Of a DNA stretch of 64,000 bases, positions 29,250 through 37,925 are shown in pieces (position 1 is the first letter of the stretch; every line of letters starts with the position of its first letter). A program made the position numbers and the translations under genes. Under the pieces are notes generated by a model. The model was given only the letters and a program-made list of their open reading frames with translations. It had not been told where the DNA came from and did no database searches. Location: the NCBI GenBank assembly GCA_002862125.1, contig PHSP01000003.1, positions 558,001-622,000 on the forward strand, read 5' to 3'. The DNA is from Methylobacter sp. KS41. Lineage in GTDB: Bacteria > Pseudomonadota > Gammaproteobacteria > Methylococcales > Methylomonadaceae.

Positions 29250-30158
29250 GTGGAGTGCTTTCCGAATAATGAATTCTGTATTGCCTATCTGGAGAAGTTA
29301 CGATGGCCTAATGGTTTTATTTGTCCAGAGTGTGATTCTGTCTCAGAGCCTTGGTATCAAACTCGAGGGAGACTGGCTTGTCCCAGATGTCGCCACCAAA
29401 CATCAGTAACTAGAGGCACGATCTTTGATAAAACACGTACACCTCTTACAACTTGGCTTGAGACCGCTTGGCACATGACAACGGCAAAGAATGGTTTATC
29501 TGCAATAACGCTGCAACGAACATTAGGTACAAGCTACCGTACCGCATGGACTATGTTGCACCGATATCGTATTGCAATGGTGCGAAGTGAACGAGAACAG
29601 TTATCTGGTATTGTTGAAATCGATGAATGCCTTGTGGGTGGTGTCGATCATGGCGGAAAGCGAGGGCGTGGAGCTGATAAAGCCATCGTTGTGATTGCTA
29701 TTGAGATCAAAGATCCAGTAGGCTATGGTCGAGTTCGGATGCGCCATATTCCTGATGCATCAGGAGACGCGTTGGTTCCATTTGTCTGTGATGTAGTGTC
29801 TCCGGGAGCTACTGTACAAACAGATGGCTGGGGTGGCTACAATGAGTTGCAAAAGAATGGCTATGTACACCAAAAGAAGCTAATGTCATCAAGTGATGAC
29901 CCTGCGCACGTTTCTATGCCGGGCGTTCACCGGATTGCGAGCCTGCTCAAACGGTGGATTCTTGGTACACACCAGGGATCGGTCAGCGCAGAACATCTGC
30001 AATCGTATTTGGAAGAATTTACTTTTCGATTTAACCGTCGCTCATCACGTAGTCGTGGACTGGTTTTTCGGAGACTGCTTGAACAGGCTGTCGTTACAGG
30101 CCCTATAATTGAGACTGAAATTGCTCATGGCTTTAATTGGCAACAACACAACATATAG
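29250..30158 (+). CDS. IS1595-family transposase
   Basis: A 302-residue transposase with an N-terminal zinc ribbon (FICPECDSV...LACPRCRH) and the DDE-type ISXO2-like domain: GIVEIDECLVGGVDHGGKRG with the first Asp, TVQTDGWGGYNEL with the second, and VHRIASLLKRWILGTHQGSV, where an Asn/His replaces the last acidic residue as in this family. The listed start is GTG; in-frame codons upstream (YREF) match the family's usual N-terminus but hold no ATG before a stop at 29217, so the 5' end may be damaged. A right-end inverted repeat (GGCGCTAGCTGACTACCCCC, 30167-30186) is present, but I could not find its left partner. The element is therefore probably truncated. Confidence 0.85.
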   Translation: MECFPNNEFCIAYLEKLRWPNGFICPECDSVSEPWYQTRGRLACPRCRHQTSVTRGTIFDKTRTPLTTWLETAWHMTTAKNGLSAITLQRTLGTSYRTAWTMLHRYRIAMVRSEREQLSGIVEIDECLVGGVDHGGKRGRGADKAIVVIAIEIKDPVGYGRVRMRHIPDASGDALVPFVCDVVSPGATVQTDGWGGYNELQKNGYVHQKKLMSSSDDPAHVSMPGVHRIASLLKRWILGTHQGSVSAEHLQSYLEEFTFRFNRRSSRSRGLVFRRLLEQAVVTGPIIETEIAHGFNWQQHNI

Positions 30159-30274
30159 TGAGTGGAGGCGCTAGCTGACTACCCCCTTAAAGGTATTTAT
30201 GAGTGATTCGTTGCTACCGTGTATAGCAGGCTAGCCTATTCGGACTCGCCTGCGCGATTCATCTATGCTCATTA

Positions 30275-30553
30275 TTATTTGTCTGACTGAATTTCCTGTT
30301 TGAGATCACCATAACCCTTCTGGACCTTGCCGACATTCTTTTGGATATTGCCTTCTACCTGCATACCCTTGTCGTCCAGTATCACACCAGTGGCTTCCTT
30401 GACTTTACCTGTGGCTTCATCGACTCGTCCTTCTACTTGATCCTTGTTGATAGGGGCTGCATCCTTGCTTTCTTCGGCATAAACGCCAAAGGAACAGAAT
30501 GTCAAAACAAGAGCTGCCACTAAATTGGTGTGCTTTATATTGATAAGTTTCAT
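30275..30553 (-). CDS. CsbD-like protein with signal peptide
   Basis: A 92-residue protein made of a signal peptide (MKLINIKHTNLVAALVLTFC, cleavage likely after VYA near residue 26) and a CsbD domain (NKDQVEGRVDEATGKVKEAT, then IQKNVGKVQKGYGDLKQEI). CsbD proteins are small stress-induced proteins and are normally cytoplasmic; this copy should be periplasmic. Two shorter CsbD copies without signal peptide lie at 30653 and 45178. A GATAAT-rich start region with TCCTTTAAA precedes it on the minus strand. Confidence 0.82.
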   Translation of the reverse strand: MKLINIKHTNLVAALVLTFCSFGVYAEESKDAAPINKDQVEGRVDEATGKVKEATGVILDDKGMQVEGNIQKNVGKVQKGYGDLKQEIQSDK

Positions 30554-30652
30554 ATTTATTTCCTTTAAAAAAAGTATTTGTGATTATCTCGTTGCCGCCG
30601 TGCAATAGGCCAGTCTGGGTCGACTCAATTGCACGGCAGTGGGGTAATCGTT

Positions 30653-30829
30653 TTAGTCGTCTTTCTTAATATCTTCCTTGAGATCGCCAAACCCCGCTTG
30701 GACCTTGCCGACGTTCTTTTGGACATTTCCTTCTATTTCCAAAGCATCGTCATCCAGCACCACACCGACAGCTTCCTTAACTTTACCTTTGATTTCTTCG
30801 ACTCGGCCTCTTATTTGATCTTTGTTCAT
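30653..30829 (-). CDS. CsbD family stress protein
   Basis: A 58-residue CsbD protein, MNKDQIRGRVEEIKGKVKEA, then VQKNVGKVQAGFGDLKEDI. The ATG at 30829 is chosen over a longer upstream frame because GGAGACAC precedes it and because it matches family length. CsbD was first described as a general stress protein in Bacillus; the exact role is unknown. A palindrome of the local regulon (30940-30953) lies 111 bases upstream of the start. Confidence 0.88.
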   Translation of the reverse strand: MNKDQIRGRVEEIKGKVKEAVGVVLDDDALEIEGNVQKNVGKVQAGFGDLKEDIKKDD

Positions 30830-30939
30830 GAGTGTCTCCTGATAATTATTTAGCCATGACCTGATAGTCAGTGCCAGAGTATGGAATAATGTTCCCCATC
30901 GCTCATTTATAACGATACACGCAAAAGGTAACTTGATCC

Positions 30940-30953
30940 GTGCGGTAACGCAC
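30940..30953 (-). promoter_or_regulatory. CRP-spaced palindrome, site 1
   Basis: GTGCGGTAACGCAC, a perfect 5+5 palindrome, 111 bases upstream of the CsbD start at 30829. Read towards that gene, it has the GTGTGCG...CGCACGGA flank seen at the other sites. The almost identical site 7 is at 113 bases from another csbD gene. Confidence 0.65.
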
Positions 30954-30997
30954 ACACATTAGGGTTTCCTTAGGCTCGCCACTTAACATAAGCAGAA

Positions 30998-31363
30998 CTA
31001 TGGATTGCCGACGCGAATAACCGGGAGTCCACTCAAAACCCCGAATACACTCAGCAACCACAGAACCACCGCGATGATCACCACAATATACAATATCTGC
31101 TTGATGCGCGCGTCCATCGGTATGTAACTGTTGACCAGCCACATCAACAGACCTACTACAATCAGAGCCACCACTATCGAAACCAGTGGACCCGGGAACA
31201 GGCCCAAGACGCCGAATGCGCGCAGCAGCCACAGCACCACCGCAATGACCACCACGATGTTCAGGATATTCTTGATACGGGCTTCCATCGGTATATAGTT
31301 GTTGACCAGCCACAGCAGCAGGCCGACGACGATAAGAACGACCACTAACGAAATTATGTTCAT
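30998..31363 (-). CDS. duplicated Thivi_2564-type membrane protein
   Basis: A 121-residue membrane protein composed of two near copies of one 55-residue unit. Each has a hydrophobic helix (LIVVGLLLWLVNNYIPM), a short basic loop (EARIKNIL / DARIKQIL) and a second helix (VVIAVVLWLLRAFGVL). Single-unit proteins of this type are known as Thivi_2564 family. The fused form should span the membrane four times. The duplication is also visible in the DNA, so it is fairly recent. Role unknown; neighbours suggest envelope stress. Confidence 0.75.
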   Translation of the reverse strand: MNIISLVVVLIVVGLLLWLVNNYIPMEARIKNILNIVVVIAVVLWLLRAFGVLGLFPGPLVSIVVALIVVGLLMWLVNSYIPMDARIKQILYIVVIIAVVLWLLSVFGVLSGLPVIRVGNP

Positions 31364-31507
31364 TGCACTTCTCCTAAAAATAAAAAAATTGATTGTCGTA
31401 TAAAATCATAACTAACCACCTAACCTCCTCCATATCGGTGGCGTCAAGACCGCCCGGAATTGCAGCGGGTAGATCACTTGAGTAGAAACTCTCAACTGAA
31501 AACCCAT

Positions 31508-31750
31508 TTAGAACACAAGCCAGAGTGCGACAAGAGGTGCGATATTCAGCATGATGATCCCGATTTTATAGACGGCCATGCCGGCGTAGTGGAGCGCGTC
31601 AAAGGTTTCAGCCGAGAGATTGAACCATCGACTATGGAGGCGGTACATCCAGTCGTGGGCAAGGCTGAACGCAGCAAACCAGATCATGAGGATCGCATAG
31701 TTGAAGGCGAGACTGTAAAGCAAAAGCTCTTTGATGGCATCGGGATTCAT
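31508..31750 (-). CDS. DUF6868-like small membrane protein
   Basis: An 80-residue protein with two membrane helices (LLYSLAFNYAILMIWFAAFS and AVYKIGIIMLNIAPLVALWL) separated by a conserved loop AHDWMYRLHSRWFNLSAETF. It fits the DUF6868 family as I recall it. Function unknown. The gene stands alone between two short intergenic gaps. Confidence 0.7.
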   Translation of the reverse strand: MNPDAIKELLLYSLAFNYAILMIWFAAFSLAHDWMYRLHSRWFNLSAETFDALHYAGMAVYKIGIIMLNIAPLVALWLVF

Positions 31751-31899
31751 GGCTATACCTCGTGTTTTTTATACTGAACGGAGTATTTAAATTGTCCGAA
31801 ATTTTTGTAAAGATAAATCTGGGTACATAATTAAAAAAGTTAAGACCGGGGTTACAAACCCCGAACCGCTCAGGTTCTTTGGCTAGTGCCTCATGGTGT

Positions 31900-32319
31900 C
31901 TATTTAGCTATAGCTTTGTTTTGCTCCATTTGTTGCAATTGCTGTTCGGATGGCGCCAGAGGTTCTTTAAATTTTGGTATAGGTGCATTGATATCAGCAG
32001 CAGGGGGTTCAGGTGCAGTGATATTAGCCTTCTTATGCTCCATTTGTTGCAATTGCTGTTCGGATGGCGCCAGGGGTTCTTTAAATTTTGGTATAGGTGC
32101 ATTGATATCAGCAGCAGGGGGTTCAGGTGCAGTGATTTTAGCCTTCTTATGCTCCATTTGTTGCAATTGCTGTTCGGATGGCGCCAAGGGTTCTTTGAAT
32201 TTTGGTATAGGTGCATTGATATCATCTGCAGGGTCGACTTCGGCCAACAAAGATGTAGACACGATGCTTAAGCAGGCAGCCAAGGCCAAACCAAGATAAG
32301 TATTATTATTCATAACCAT
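31900..32319 (-). CDS. secreted protein of three 38-residue repeats
   Basis: A 139-residue protein. A signal peptide (NNNTYLGLALAACLSIVSTS, cleavage likely after LLA near residue 26) is followed by three copies of a 38-residue unit, starting DINAPIPKFKEPLAPSEQQL and going on QQMEHKKAKITAPEPPA; the last copy is shortened. LAAC near residue 16 could also be a lipobox, but it would leave a very short signal. The units are rich in Pro, Gln and Glu and probably extended. Start may be the second Met (32313). Function not known; site 2 of the local regulon lies 268 bases upstream. Confidence 0.65.
   Translation of the reverse strand: MVMNNNTYLGLALAACLSIVSTSLLAEVDPADDINAPIPKFKEPLAPSEQQLQQMEHKKAKITAPEPPAADINAPIPKFKEPLAPSEQQLQQMEHKKANITAPEPPAADINAPIPKFKEPLAPSEQQLQQMEQNKAIAK
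31903..32223 (-). repeat. 114-bp tandem repeat, 2.8 copies
   Basis: Three head-to-tail units (32223-32110, 32109-31996 and 31995-31903) of 114, 114 and 93 bp code for the repeats of the secreted protein. They differ at only a handful of positions, including silent ones, so they were copied recently or kept similar by recombination. Copy number may vary between strains. Confidence 0.85.
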
Positions 32320-32900
32320 TCTCTCTAGTGATAATCATTAAATAATTCTTTTATAATTCTTGAAAATATCATTTTATTGCTGTTGATCTCCTTGTTCTCC
32401 GATTCCTGATTGGTGTTGCCGACATTGTTGATGTTTTCCATCAAACGTTGGTCATTTATCCTAAGGTAAAGAATCAAGCATAACCTAAGATGAGCAAGTC
32501 ATTGGCCAGAAACCCTGCTTCGAGGAGAGGCTGGAGTGCGTCAAACTCATAAAAAAATACTTTAATCGTAAAACCAGTCGCAGTCGGTACGGTAGCGCAC
32601 ATAATCCTAAAAACCGCGCACAACTCTAATCCATTTTATGAGGATAAATTTGAGCCTGCTGAGGGATGCCTGCTTCCCATCAGGCATGATGATCATACAG
32701 GGATAATCTGACAAAATAGAATTACACTCACCCTGCAACGCCCGAGTAATTTTTGCCCCGTGTCAACAATATTAAACACTCGCCCTGTCGTATTGTGTTA
32801 TAAAGTTGCACTAAAACTGTCATTTCAGTCCCAACCTTCATCGTTCTTTTGCTTTTTGATTTTCGCCCTATAGGTTGCGCACTTTTTAGAGACAAGAAAA
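32320..32900. other. intergenic region with regulon site
   Basis: No gene seen on either strand. It holds divergent control regions for the repeat protein (minus) and the Crp/Fnr gene (plus), and includes palindrome site 2 at 32587. Confidence 0.6.
32587..32600 (-). promoter_or_regulatory. CRP-spaced palindrome, site 2
   Basis: GTACGGTAGCGCAC. Read on the minus strand it is TTATGTGCGCTACCGTACCG, with the same flanks as the other sites. It could serve the repeat protein (minus) or, less likely from its orientation, the regulator gene 300 bases to the right. Confidence 0.55.
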
Positions 32901-33635
32901 ATGGTCGCCATTATGACCCCCAAACAAAACCATCTTCTCGCCGCCTTGCCTGCGGAAATATTCGAGCGACTCTCTCCCCATCTGGAACTGATCTCGATGC
33001 CGCTCGGTGAAGTCCTCTACGAATCCGGCGGCAAATTGCAATATGTTTATTTTCCGACGACCGCCATCGTGTCCCTGCACTACCTCATGGAGAGTGGCGC
33101 ATCGGCCGAAATCGCTGGTGTAGGCAATGAAGGCGTACTCGGAATTTCACTTTTCATGGGCGGCATTACCACACCCAGCTTGGCCACCGTGCAGACTGCG
33201 GGCTGCGGTTACCAGTTAAAAGAGCGGTTGATGATAGAGGAGTTCAATCGTGCCGGGGGGCGCCGTTCGGGTTTATTTCAAAAATTGATGCTACGTTACA
33301 CCCAGGCATTAATGACACAGATTTCCCAAACGGCAGTCTGCAATCGACATCATTCGATAGAGCAGCAACTGTGCCGCTGGCTGTTGTTAACTCTAGATCG
33401 ATTGCCCTCGCAAGAATTGACCATTACCCAGGAATTGATTGCTTGCATGCTCGGCGTACGCCGCGAAGGCATCACGGAAGCCGCCGGGAATTTGCAGCGT
33501 GCCGGTTTGATTAGTTACCGCCGTGGTCACATCACGGTACTTGACCGGTCCGGATTGGATTCCAACGCTTGTGAATGCTATCAAGTAGTCAAGAAAGAAT
33601 TCCATCGATTGCTTGGCAATGCAGGATCCAAGTAG
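32901..33635 (+). CDS. Crp/Fnr family transcription regulator
   Basis: A 244-residue Crp/Fnr-type protein. The N-terminal cyclic-nucleotide-binding-like barrel (PLGEVLYESGGKLQYVYFPT, then AEIAGVGNEGVLGISLFMGG) lacks the Arg-Ser-Ala phosphate-binding segment of CRP and the cysteines of FNR, so the signal is not cAMP or an iron-sulfur cluster in the usual way. The C-terminal winged helix has QELIACMLGVRREGITEAAG; the R-E pair lies where CRP's DNA-reading residues are. It is in the middle of a set of palindromes with CRP-like spacing and is the best candidate for their binder. The start could also be the second Met at 32913. Confidence 0.87.
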   Translation: MVAIMTPKQNHLLAALPAEIFERLSPHLELISMPLGEVLYESGGKLQYVYFPTTAIVSLHYLMESGASAEIAGVGNEGVLGISLFMGGITTPSLATVQTAGCGYQLKERLMIEEFNRAGGRRSGLFQKLMLRYTQALMTQISQTAVCNRHHSIEQQLCRWLLLTLDRLPSQELTITQELIACMLGVRREGITEAAGNLQRAGLISYRRGHITVLDRSGLDSNACECYQVVKKEFHRLLGNAGSK

Positions 33636-33661
33636 GCTTTTCATAAAACCCTTCGTCTTAT

Positions 33662-33675
33662 GTGCGATAACGCAC
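33662..33675 (+). promoter_or_regulatory. CRP-spaced palindrome, site 3
   Basis: GTGCGATAACGCAC, with flanks TTAT and GGACAG. It lies 27 bases after the regulator gene and 332 bases before the sensor kinase, towards which it is oriented. It might act in kinase control. Confidence 0.55.
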
Positions 33676-34006
33676 GGACAGCGGCAGTCTTAATTGCTAT
33701 AAAAAAGGACGCTCAAAATTTATCCGAACTGAATGTAATTGCCCGGCACCTGCAAGTAAAAGCATGTTTTTTTGTGTGCAGGATGAGCGAATGAGCTCGA
33801 TAGGATAGGTAGAATGTAGGTTGAGTTAGCGGCTTTATGGTTCGACAGGCTCACCATCGACGGACTACCCAAGAAACTCAAACATTCATCAAATGTTGGC
33901 GACGACACCGCCGTTTAGAAGGAAGGATTGGGTTTGCCATGCGCGCTTCTTGCTACCACGACGAAATCCGTCTCCAGACCACTAATGATTTGTATAAAAG
34001 TACACC

Positions 34007-36112
34007 ATGCCCAACAAAATACGTGATCCTGCAATTCTTAACCCCGCCCCCGGCACGACGGGGGGGGAAGGCATCACCGATGTCCAGCGCCAGGAGGCCT
34101 TGCTTAAAACCGGGGCCTTGCAGAACGCGATTTTCAATAGCGCCAACTTTTCAAGTATCGCCACTGACGCGAAAGGCGTCATTCAGATATTCAACGTCGG
34201 CGCTGAATGCATGCTGGGCTACGCGGCAGCAGACGTGATGAACAAGATCACGCCGGCCGACATTTCCGATCCGCGTGAAGTGATAGCGCGCGCCAAGTCG
34301 TTGAGCGTCGAAATCGGAACCCCGATTACGCCGGGCTTCGAGGCATTGGTGTTCAAGGCTTCACGCGGCATCGAGGATATCTATGAGCTGACCTACATCC
34401 GCAAGGATGGCAGCCGCTTCCCGGCGGTCGTGTCGGTCACTGCGCTGCGTGACGATCAGGGGGCCATCATCGGTTACCTGTTGATCGGCACCGACAACAC
34501 CGCGCGCAAGCAGACCGAAGCAGAGCAGAAAAAGCTCGATCAGCGTCTGCGCGACCATCAGTTCTACACACGCTCTCTGTTCGAAGCCAATATCGACGCG
34601 CTGATAACCACCGATCCATCCGGCTTCATTACCGACGTCAACAAACAGATGGAAGCGCTTACAGACTGCACGCGTGACGAATTAATCGGCACGCCGTTCA
34701 AGAACTACTTTACTGATCCGGTGCGGGCCGAGGCGGGCATCAAGCGCGTGCTAAGCGAAAAAAAGATCACCGACTACGAGCTTACAGCGAGAGCCAAGAA
34801 TAACGAGGAAACAGTGGTGTCCTACAACGCGACCACCTTCTATGACCGCGACGGAAAGCTACAGGGCGTGTTCGCCGCTGCGCGCGACATCACTGAACGC
34901 AAACGCTTGGATCAGGTGCTGCAGGATAAGAATGCCGAACTGGAGAGCGCAAAGTCAGTGGCGGAAAAAGCCAATCTCGCAAAATCGGATTTCCTTTCCA
35001 GCATGAGCCATGAGCTGCGTACCCCTCTTAATGCCATTCTCGGCTTCGCCCAGTTACTGGAAACAGGTAACCCGCAACCAACGGCCGCCCAGGTCGTAAG
35101 ACTGCACCAGATTATCAAAGCAGGTTGGTATCTGTTGGAACTGATTAACGAAATTCTTGATCTTGCGGTGATCGAGTCCGGCAAGCTGCCGCTGTCCCGA
35201 GAACCCGTGTCGTTAATCGAGGTCATACGCGAAAGTCAAGCCATCATCGAATCACAGGCGCAACAACGCGGCATCCATTTAATCTTTCTCCCGTTTGATA
35301 ACACCTGGTATGCCAATGCCGATCGAACCCGAATGAAGCAGGTTCTGATCAACCTGCTTTCCAATGCCATCAAATACAATAGTGAACAGGGAACGGTCGA
35401 GGTAAAGTGTACGCTAAGAACCCCGGAACTCATTCGCATCAGCATTATAGACAGCGGAGCCGGGTTGCCTCCGGAAAAGCTGGTGCAACTGTTTCAGCCA
35501 TTCAATCGCCTGGGGCAAGAAACCGGTACCGAGGAAGGCACTGGCATCGGCCTGGTGGTAACCAAGCAACTGGTCGAACTGATGGGAGGCGCAATCGGTG
35601 TGGAAAGTACCGTCGGTGTGGGCAGCGAATTCTGGATCGAATTGATCAGGGACGATACCCCGCAACTTGACGCCGGGCATACAATGCCCGCACAACTTGA
35701 GGTGCAAACTCAGGGCGACCCGAAGCTACGCACCCTGCTCTATGTGGAAGACAATCCGGCCAACCTGATGCTGGTCGAGCAAATAATTGAGGGTCACCCA
35801 CATGTCCGCATGCTAGGCGCTTGCGATGGCAATCTCGGCATAGCATTGGCGCGCGCCCATCTCCCGGAAGTGATCCTGATGGACATCAATCTGCCGGGCA
35901 TCAGCGGCATCCAGGCACTGAAAATCCTGAGCAAAGACCCGGCAACGGCGCACATCCCCGTCATTGCCCTCAGTGCCAATGCCATGCACCGCGATATCGA
36001 GAAAGGCTTGGAGGCTGGATTTTTCCGGTATCTCGCCAAACCCATCAAGATCAATGAATTTATGAACGCCTTGGATGATGCACTGAAATTTTCAGAAAAG
36101 GAATCAATTTAG
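34007..36112 (+). CDS. hybrid sensor histidine kinase (PAS-PAS-HisKA-HATPase-REC)
   Basis: A 701-residue soluble kinase without membrane helices. Two PAS domains come first (about residues 38-165 and 190-300, the second ending in AARDITERKR), then a short coiled coil and HisKA with His335 in SSMSHELRTPLNAILGF. The ATPase domain has NLLSNAIKYN, DSGAGLPPE and GTGIGLVV. The C-terminal receiver has LYVEDNPANL, acceptor Asp626 in ILMDINLPG and the conserved Lys in YLAKPIK. It should sense a cytoplasmic signal and pass phosphate to its own receiver and then to a partner. A REC-PAS protein follows 23 bases downstream, probably in the same operon. Confidence 0.93.
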   Translation: MPNKIRDPAILNPAPGTTGGEGITDVQRQEALLKTGALQNAIFNSANFSSIATDAKGVIQIFNVGAECMLGYAAADVMNKITPADISDPREVIARAKSLSVEIGTPITPGFEALVFKASRGIEDIYELTYIRKDGSRFPAVVSVTALRDDQGAIIGYLLIGTDNTARKQTEAEQKKLDQRLRDHQFYTRSLFEANIDALITTDPSGFITDVNKQMEALTDCTRDELIGTPFKNYFTDPVRAEAGIKRVLSEKKITDYELTARAKNNEETVVSYNATTFYDRDGKLQGVFAAARDITERKRLDQVLQDKNAELESAKSVAEKANLAKSDFLSSMSHELRTPLNAILGFAQLLETGNPQPTAAQVVRLHQIIKAGWYLLELINEILDLAVIESGKLPLSREPVSLIEVIRESQAIIESQAQQRGIHLIFLPFDNTWYANADRTRMKQVLINLLSNAIKYNSEQGTVEVKCTLRTPELIRISIIDSGAGLPPEKLVQLFQPFNRLGQETGTEEGTGIGLVVTKQLVELMGGAIGVESTVGVGSEFWIELIRDDTPQLDAGHTMPAQLEVQTQGDPKLRTLLYVEDNPANLMLVEQIIEGHPHVRMLGACDGNLGIALARAHLPEVILMDINLPGISGIQALKILSKDPATAHIPVIALSANAMHRDIEKGLEAGFFRYLAKPIKINEFMNALDDALKFSEKESI

Positions 36113-36135
36113 ACAAATGAAACTGGACACATACA

Positions 36136-36975
36136 ATGATTAGCAAGCAGGAAACTCTTAACGCCAGCATTTTGATCGTTGACGATCAGGAGTCCAATGT
36201 GCAACTGCTTGGGGAAATGCTGCGTGATGTCGGCTATGCTTGCATTGCCTCGACAAATGATCCTTATAAAGTTTGCGCACTTCACCAGAAAGACCATTAC
36301 GACCTGATCATGCTCGATCTGCAGATGCCCGGCATGGATGGTTTTGAAGTCATGGAAGGCCTTAAGGAAATCGAAGCGGATGGTTACCTGCCGGTACTTG
36401 TGATTACTGCCCAACCGGCCCACAAGCTACGCGCGCTTGCCGCGGGCGCGAAAGATTTTATCAGTAAACCGTTTGATCTGGTCGAAGTACAGACGCGTAT
36501 CCATAACATGCTGGAAGTACGGCTGTTGTACAAAAAACTCGAACAACACAACCAAATGTTGGAACAAACGGTGCTGGAACGAACTGCCGAACTACGTGCA
36601 AGCGAAGCTCGTTTCCGCCGTTTTACTGAGTTGTCGTCAGACTGGTACTGGGAGCAGGATAAAACCGGGCATTTCACCATGATTTACGGCCCGGTGTTTG
36701 AAATGCTCGGAATCAGGGTCAATGACACGCTGGGAGATCAGGGAACACTCTGGAATGAGGCCGAGCGAGAAATACTTGAAGCGAACTTGGCCGCCAGACG
36801 ACCGTTCCTGGATTTCGTCTACAGCCGGACCAATCCGGACAGCTCGCGGCAATATTTAATGGTGAGCGGTGAACCGACGTTCGACTCTTCCGGCCGTTTT
36901 ACCGGCTACCGTGGGGTCGGCAAGGACGTGACCGAAACGATGCACCCATACGAAGAATCGCCCGCGAACAAATAA
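36136..36975 (+). CDS. response regulator with REC and PAS domains
   Basis: A 279-residue protein. The N-terminal receiver has the acidic pair in ILIVDDQES, acceptor Asp61 in LIMLDLQMPGMDG, and Lys in FISKPFD. A coiled coil (LEQHNQMLEQTVLERTAELR) leads to a PAS domain that ends in YRGVGKDVTE. After this, related proteins usually go on into a GGDEF, EAL or kinase domain; here the protein ends after 15 more residues. So it has no recognisable output domain. The missing output could be a natural single-signal relay or a truncation. It is the likely partner of the hybrid kinase. Confidence 0.88.
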   Translation: MISKQETLNASILIVDDQESNVQLLGEMLRDVGYACIASTNDPYKVCALHQKDHYDLIMLDLQMPGMDGFEVMEGLKEIEADGYLPVLVITAQPAHKLRALAAGAKDFISKPFDLVEVQTRIHNMLEVRLLYKKLEQHNQMLEQTVLERTAELRASEARFRRFTELSSDWYWEQDKTGHFTMIYGPVFEMLGIRVNDTLGDQGTLWNEAEREILEANLAARRPFLDFVYSRTNPDSSRQYLMVSGEPTFDSSGRFTGYRGVGKDVTETMHPYEESPANK

Positions 36976-37278
36976 GTTGTTACCATAAAATATGTTGCAT
37001 ACCCCTTGTTGGGCAGGAATGCCCAATAAAGCTTCAGCAAAAATAGCGACTCCCCCCGCAGGGTGGAGCCGCGCCCGAAAGTTGTTAATGACTCAGGGCT
37101 ACCGGGCGAACTCGGTCCACTCCCATGTTACCCCCGTATTCCTGGCGTCTAATTTGTTTCTAACCTGAATTAAAAAGTATGATTTTCCAACACCTGAATT
37201 TTCCTTGATTTATTACCATTAAAAATTCAGGCATCCGTATAGCTCCCAGAACAGTTATAAGTCATAATTGAAGCATTG

Positions 37279-37755
37279 TTACTTGCTTGGTGCACTCACA
37301 TTTACAATCAGGTCATTTTGCACTGATTTCACATTCTTCTGGCCATTGGCCACTTCCATCGCTCTGCCGATGTTTTGCTCGGAATCAACCGTGCCGCTCA
37401 ACTTTACGACGCCTTTGACCGTGGTCACCTCAATATGAGATGCCCTAAGCAAGGAGTCACTTAAAATCGCCGCCTTAACCCTTGTGGTAATAACTGAGTC
37501 ATCGATATATTCTCCAGATGTTTCGGCTTTATCGGTTACCGACTCCTTTGCACCTTCAATTTTTTTATTGGCCTGTTCAGTCACGTGCTCAATCTTTTGC
37601 TCAGTATTTTCAGCCGCGCGATCGATTTTTTTTCCTGCTTTTTCTGCTGTTCCTTCTTGTTGGCAACCAGCCAGTCCGAGTACAGCGGATAAACAGGCAA
37701 TCACAAGAACTCTATCAGTTAAAATATTTTGCTTGTATTCATTTGTTGTTTTCAT
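37279..37755 (-). CDS. BON-domain lipoprotein with amphipathic helix
   Basis: A 158-residue protein with a lipoprotein signal (lipobox LAGC near residues 28-31), a 55-residue charged amphipathic helix (KKIDRAAENTEQKIEHVTEQ...), and a BON domain (SGEYIDDSVITTRVKAAIL, then VVKLSGTVDSEQNIGRAMEV). BON domains bind phospholipid surfaces; OsmY is the well-known relative. It should sit in the outer membrane facing the periplasm. Palindrome site 4 is 157 bases upstream. Confidence 0.87.
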   Translation of the reverse strand: MKTTNEYKQNILTDRVLVIACLSAVLGLAGCQQEGTAEKAGKKIDRAAENTEQKIEHVTEQANKKIEGAKESVTDKAETSGEYIDDSVITTRVKAAILSDSLLRASHIEVTTVKGVVKLSGTVDSEQNIGRAMEVANGQKNVKSVQNDLIVNVSAPSK

Positions 37756-37911
37756 GGGTTATTCCTTAGTTGTGTTTTTTATAGTGCGGCAAGTGACATA
37801 GCGGTACTCCCGTTAGAGAAAAATGTCAGAAAATAGAAACCTCTCTATTTGCCTCAGGCGCAGTGAGCTGAAAACTCAGCTAAATTCTAGCGACAAGATC
37901 TGGCACGGTCT

Positions 37912-37925
37912 GTACGGTATCGTAC
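37912..37925 (-). promoter_or_regulatory. CRP-spaced palindrome, site 4
   Basis: GTACGGTATCGTAC; on the minus strand TTATGTACGATACCGTACAG. It is oriented towards the BON lipoprotein gene at 37755. Both half-sites are the variant GTACG. Confidence 0.6.

Noticed and set aside
31879-32299. Long plus-strand frames of 130 and 137 residues across the tandem repeat
   Set aside because: They exist because a 114-bp repeat without stops is open in several frames. The minus frame has a signal peptide and Pro/Glu-rich units and is the likely gene.
37001-37030. Hairpin TTGGGCAGGAATGCCCAA as terminator of the kinase operon
   Set aside because: Stem is fair but there is no T-run after it (TAAAGC follows), so support is too weak to list.
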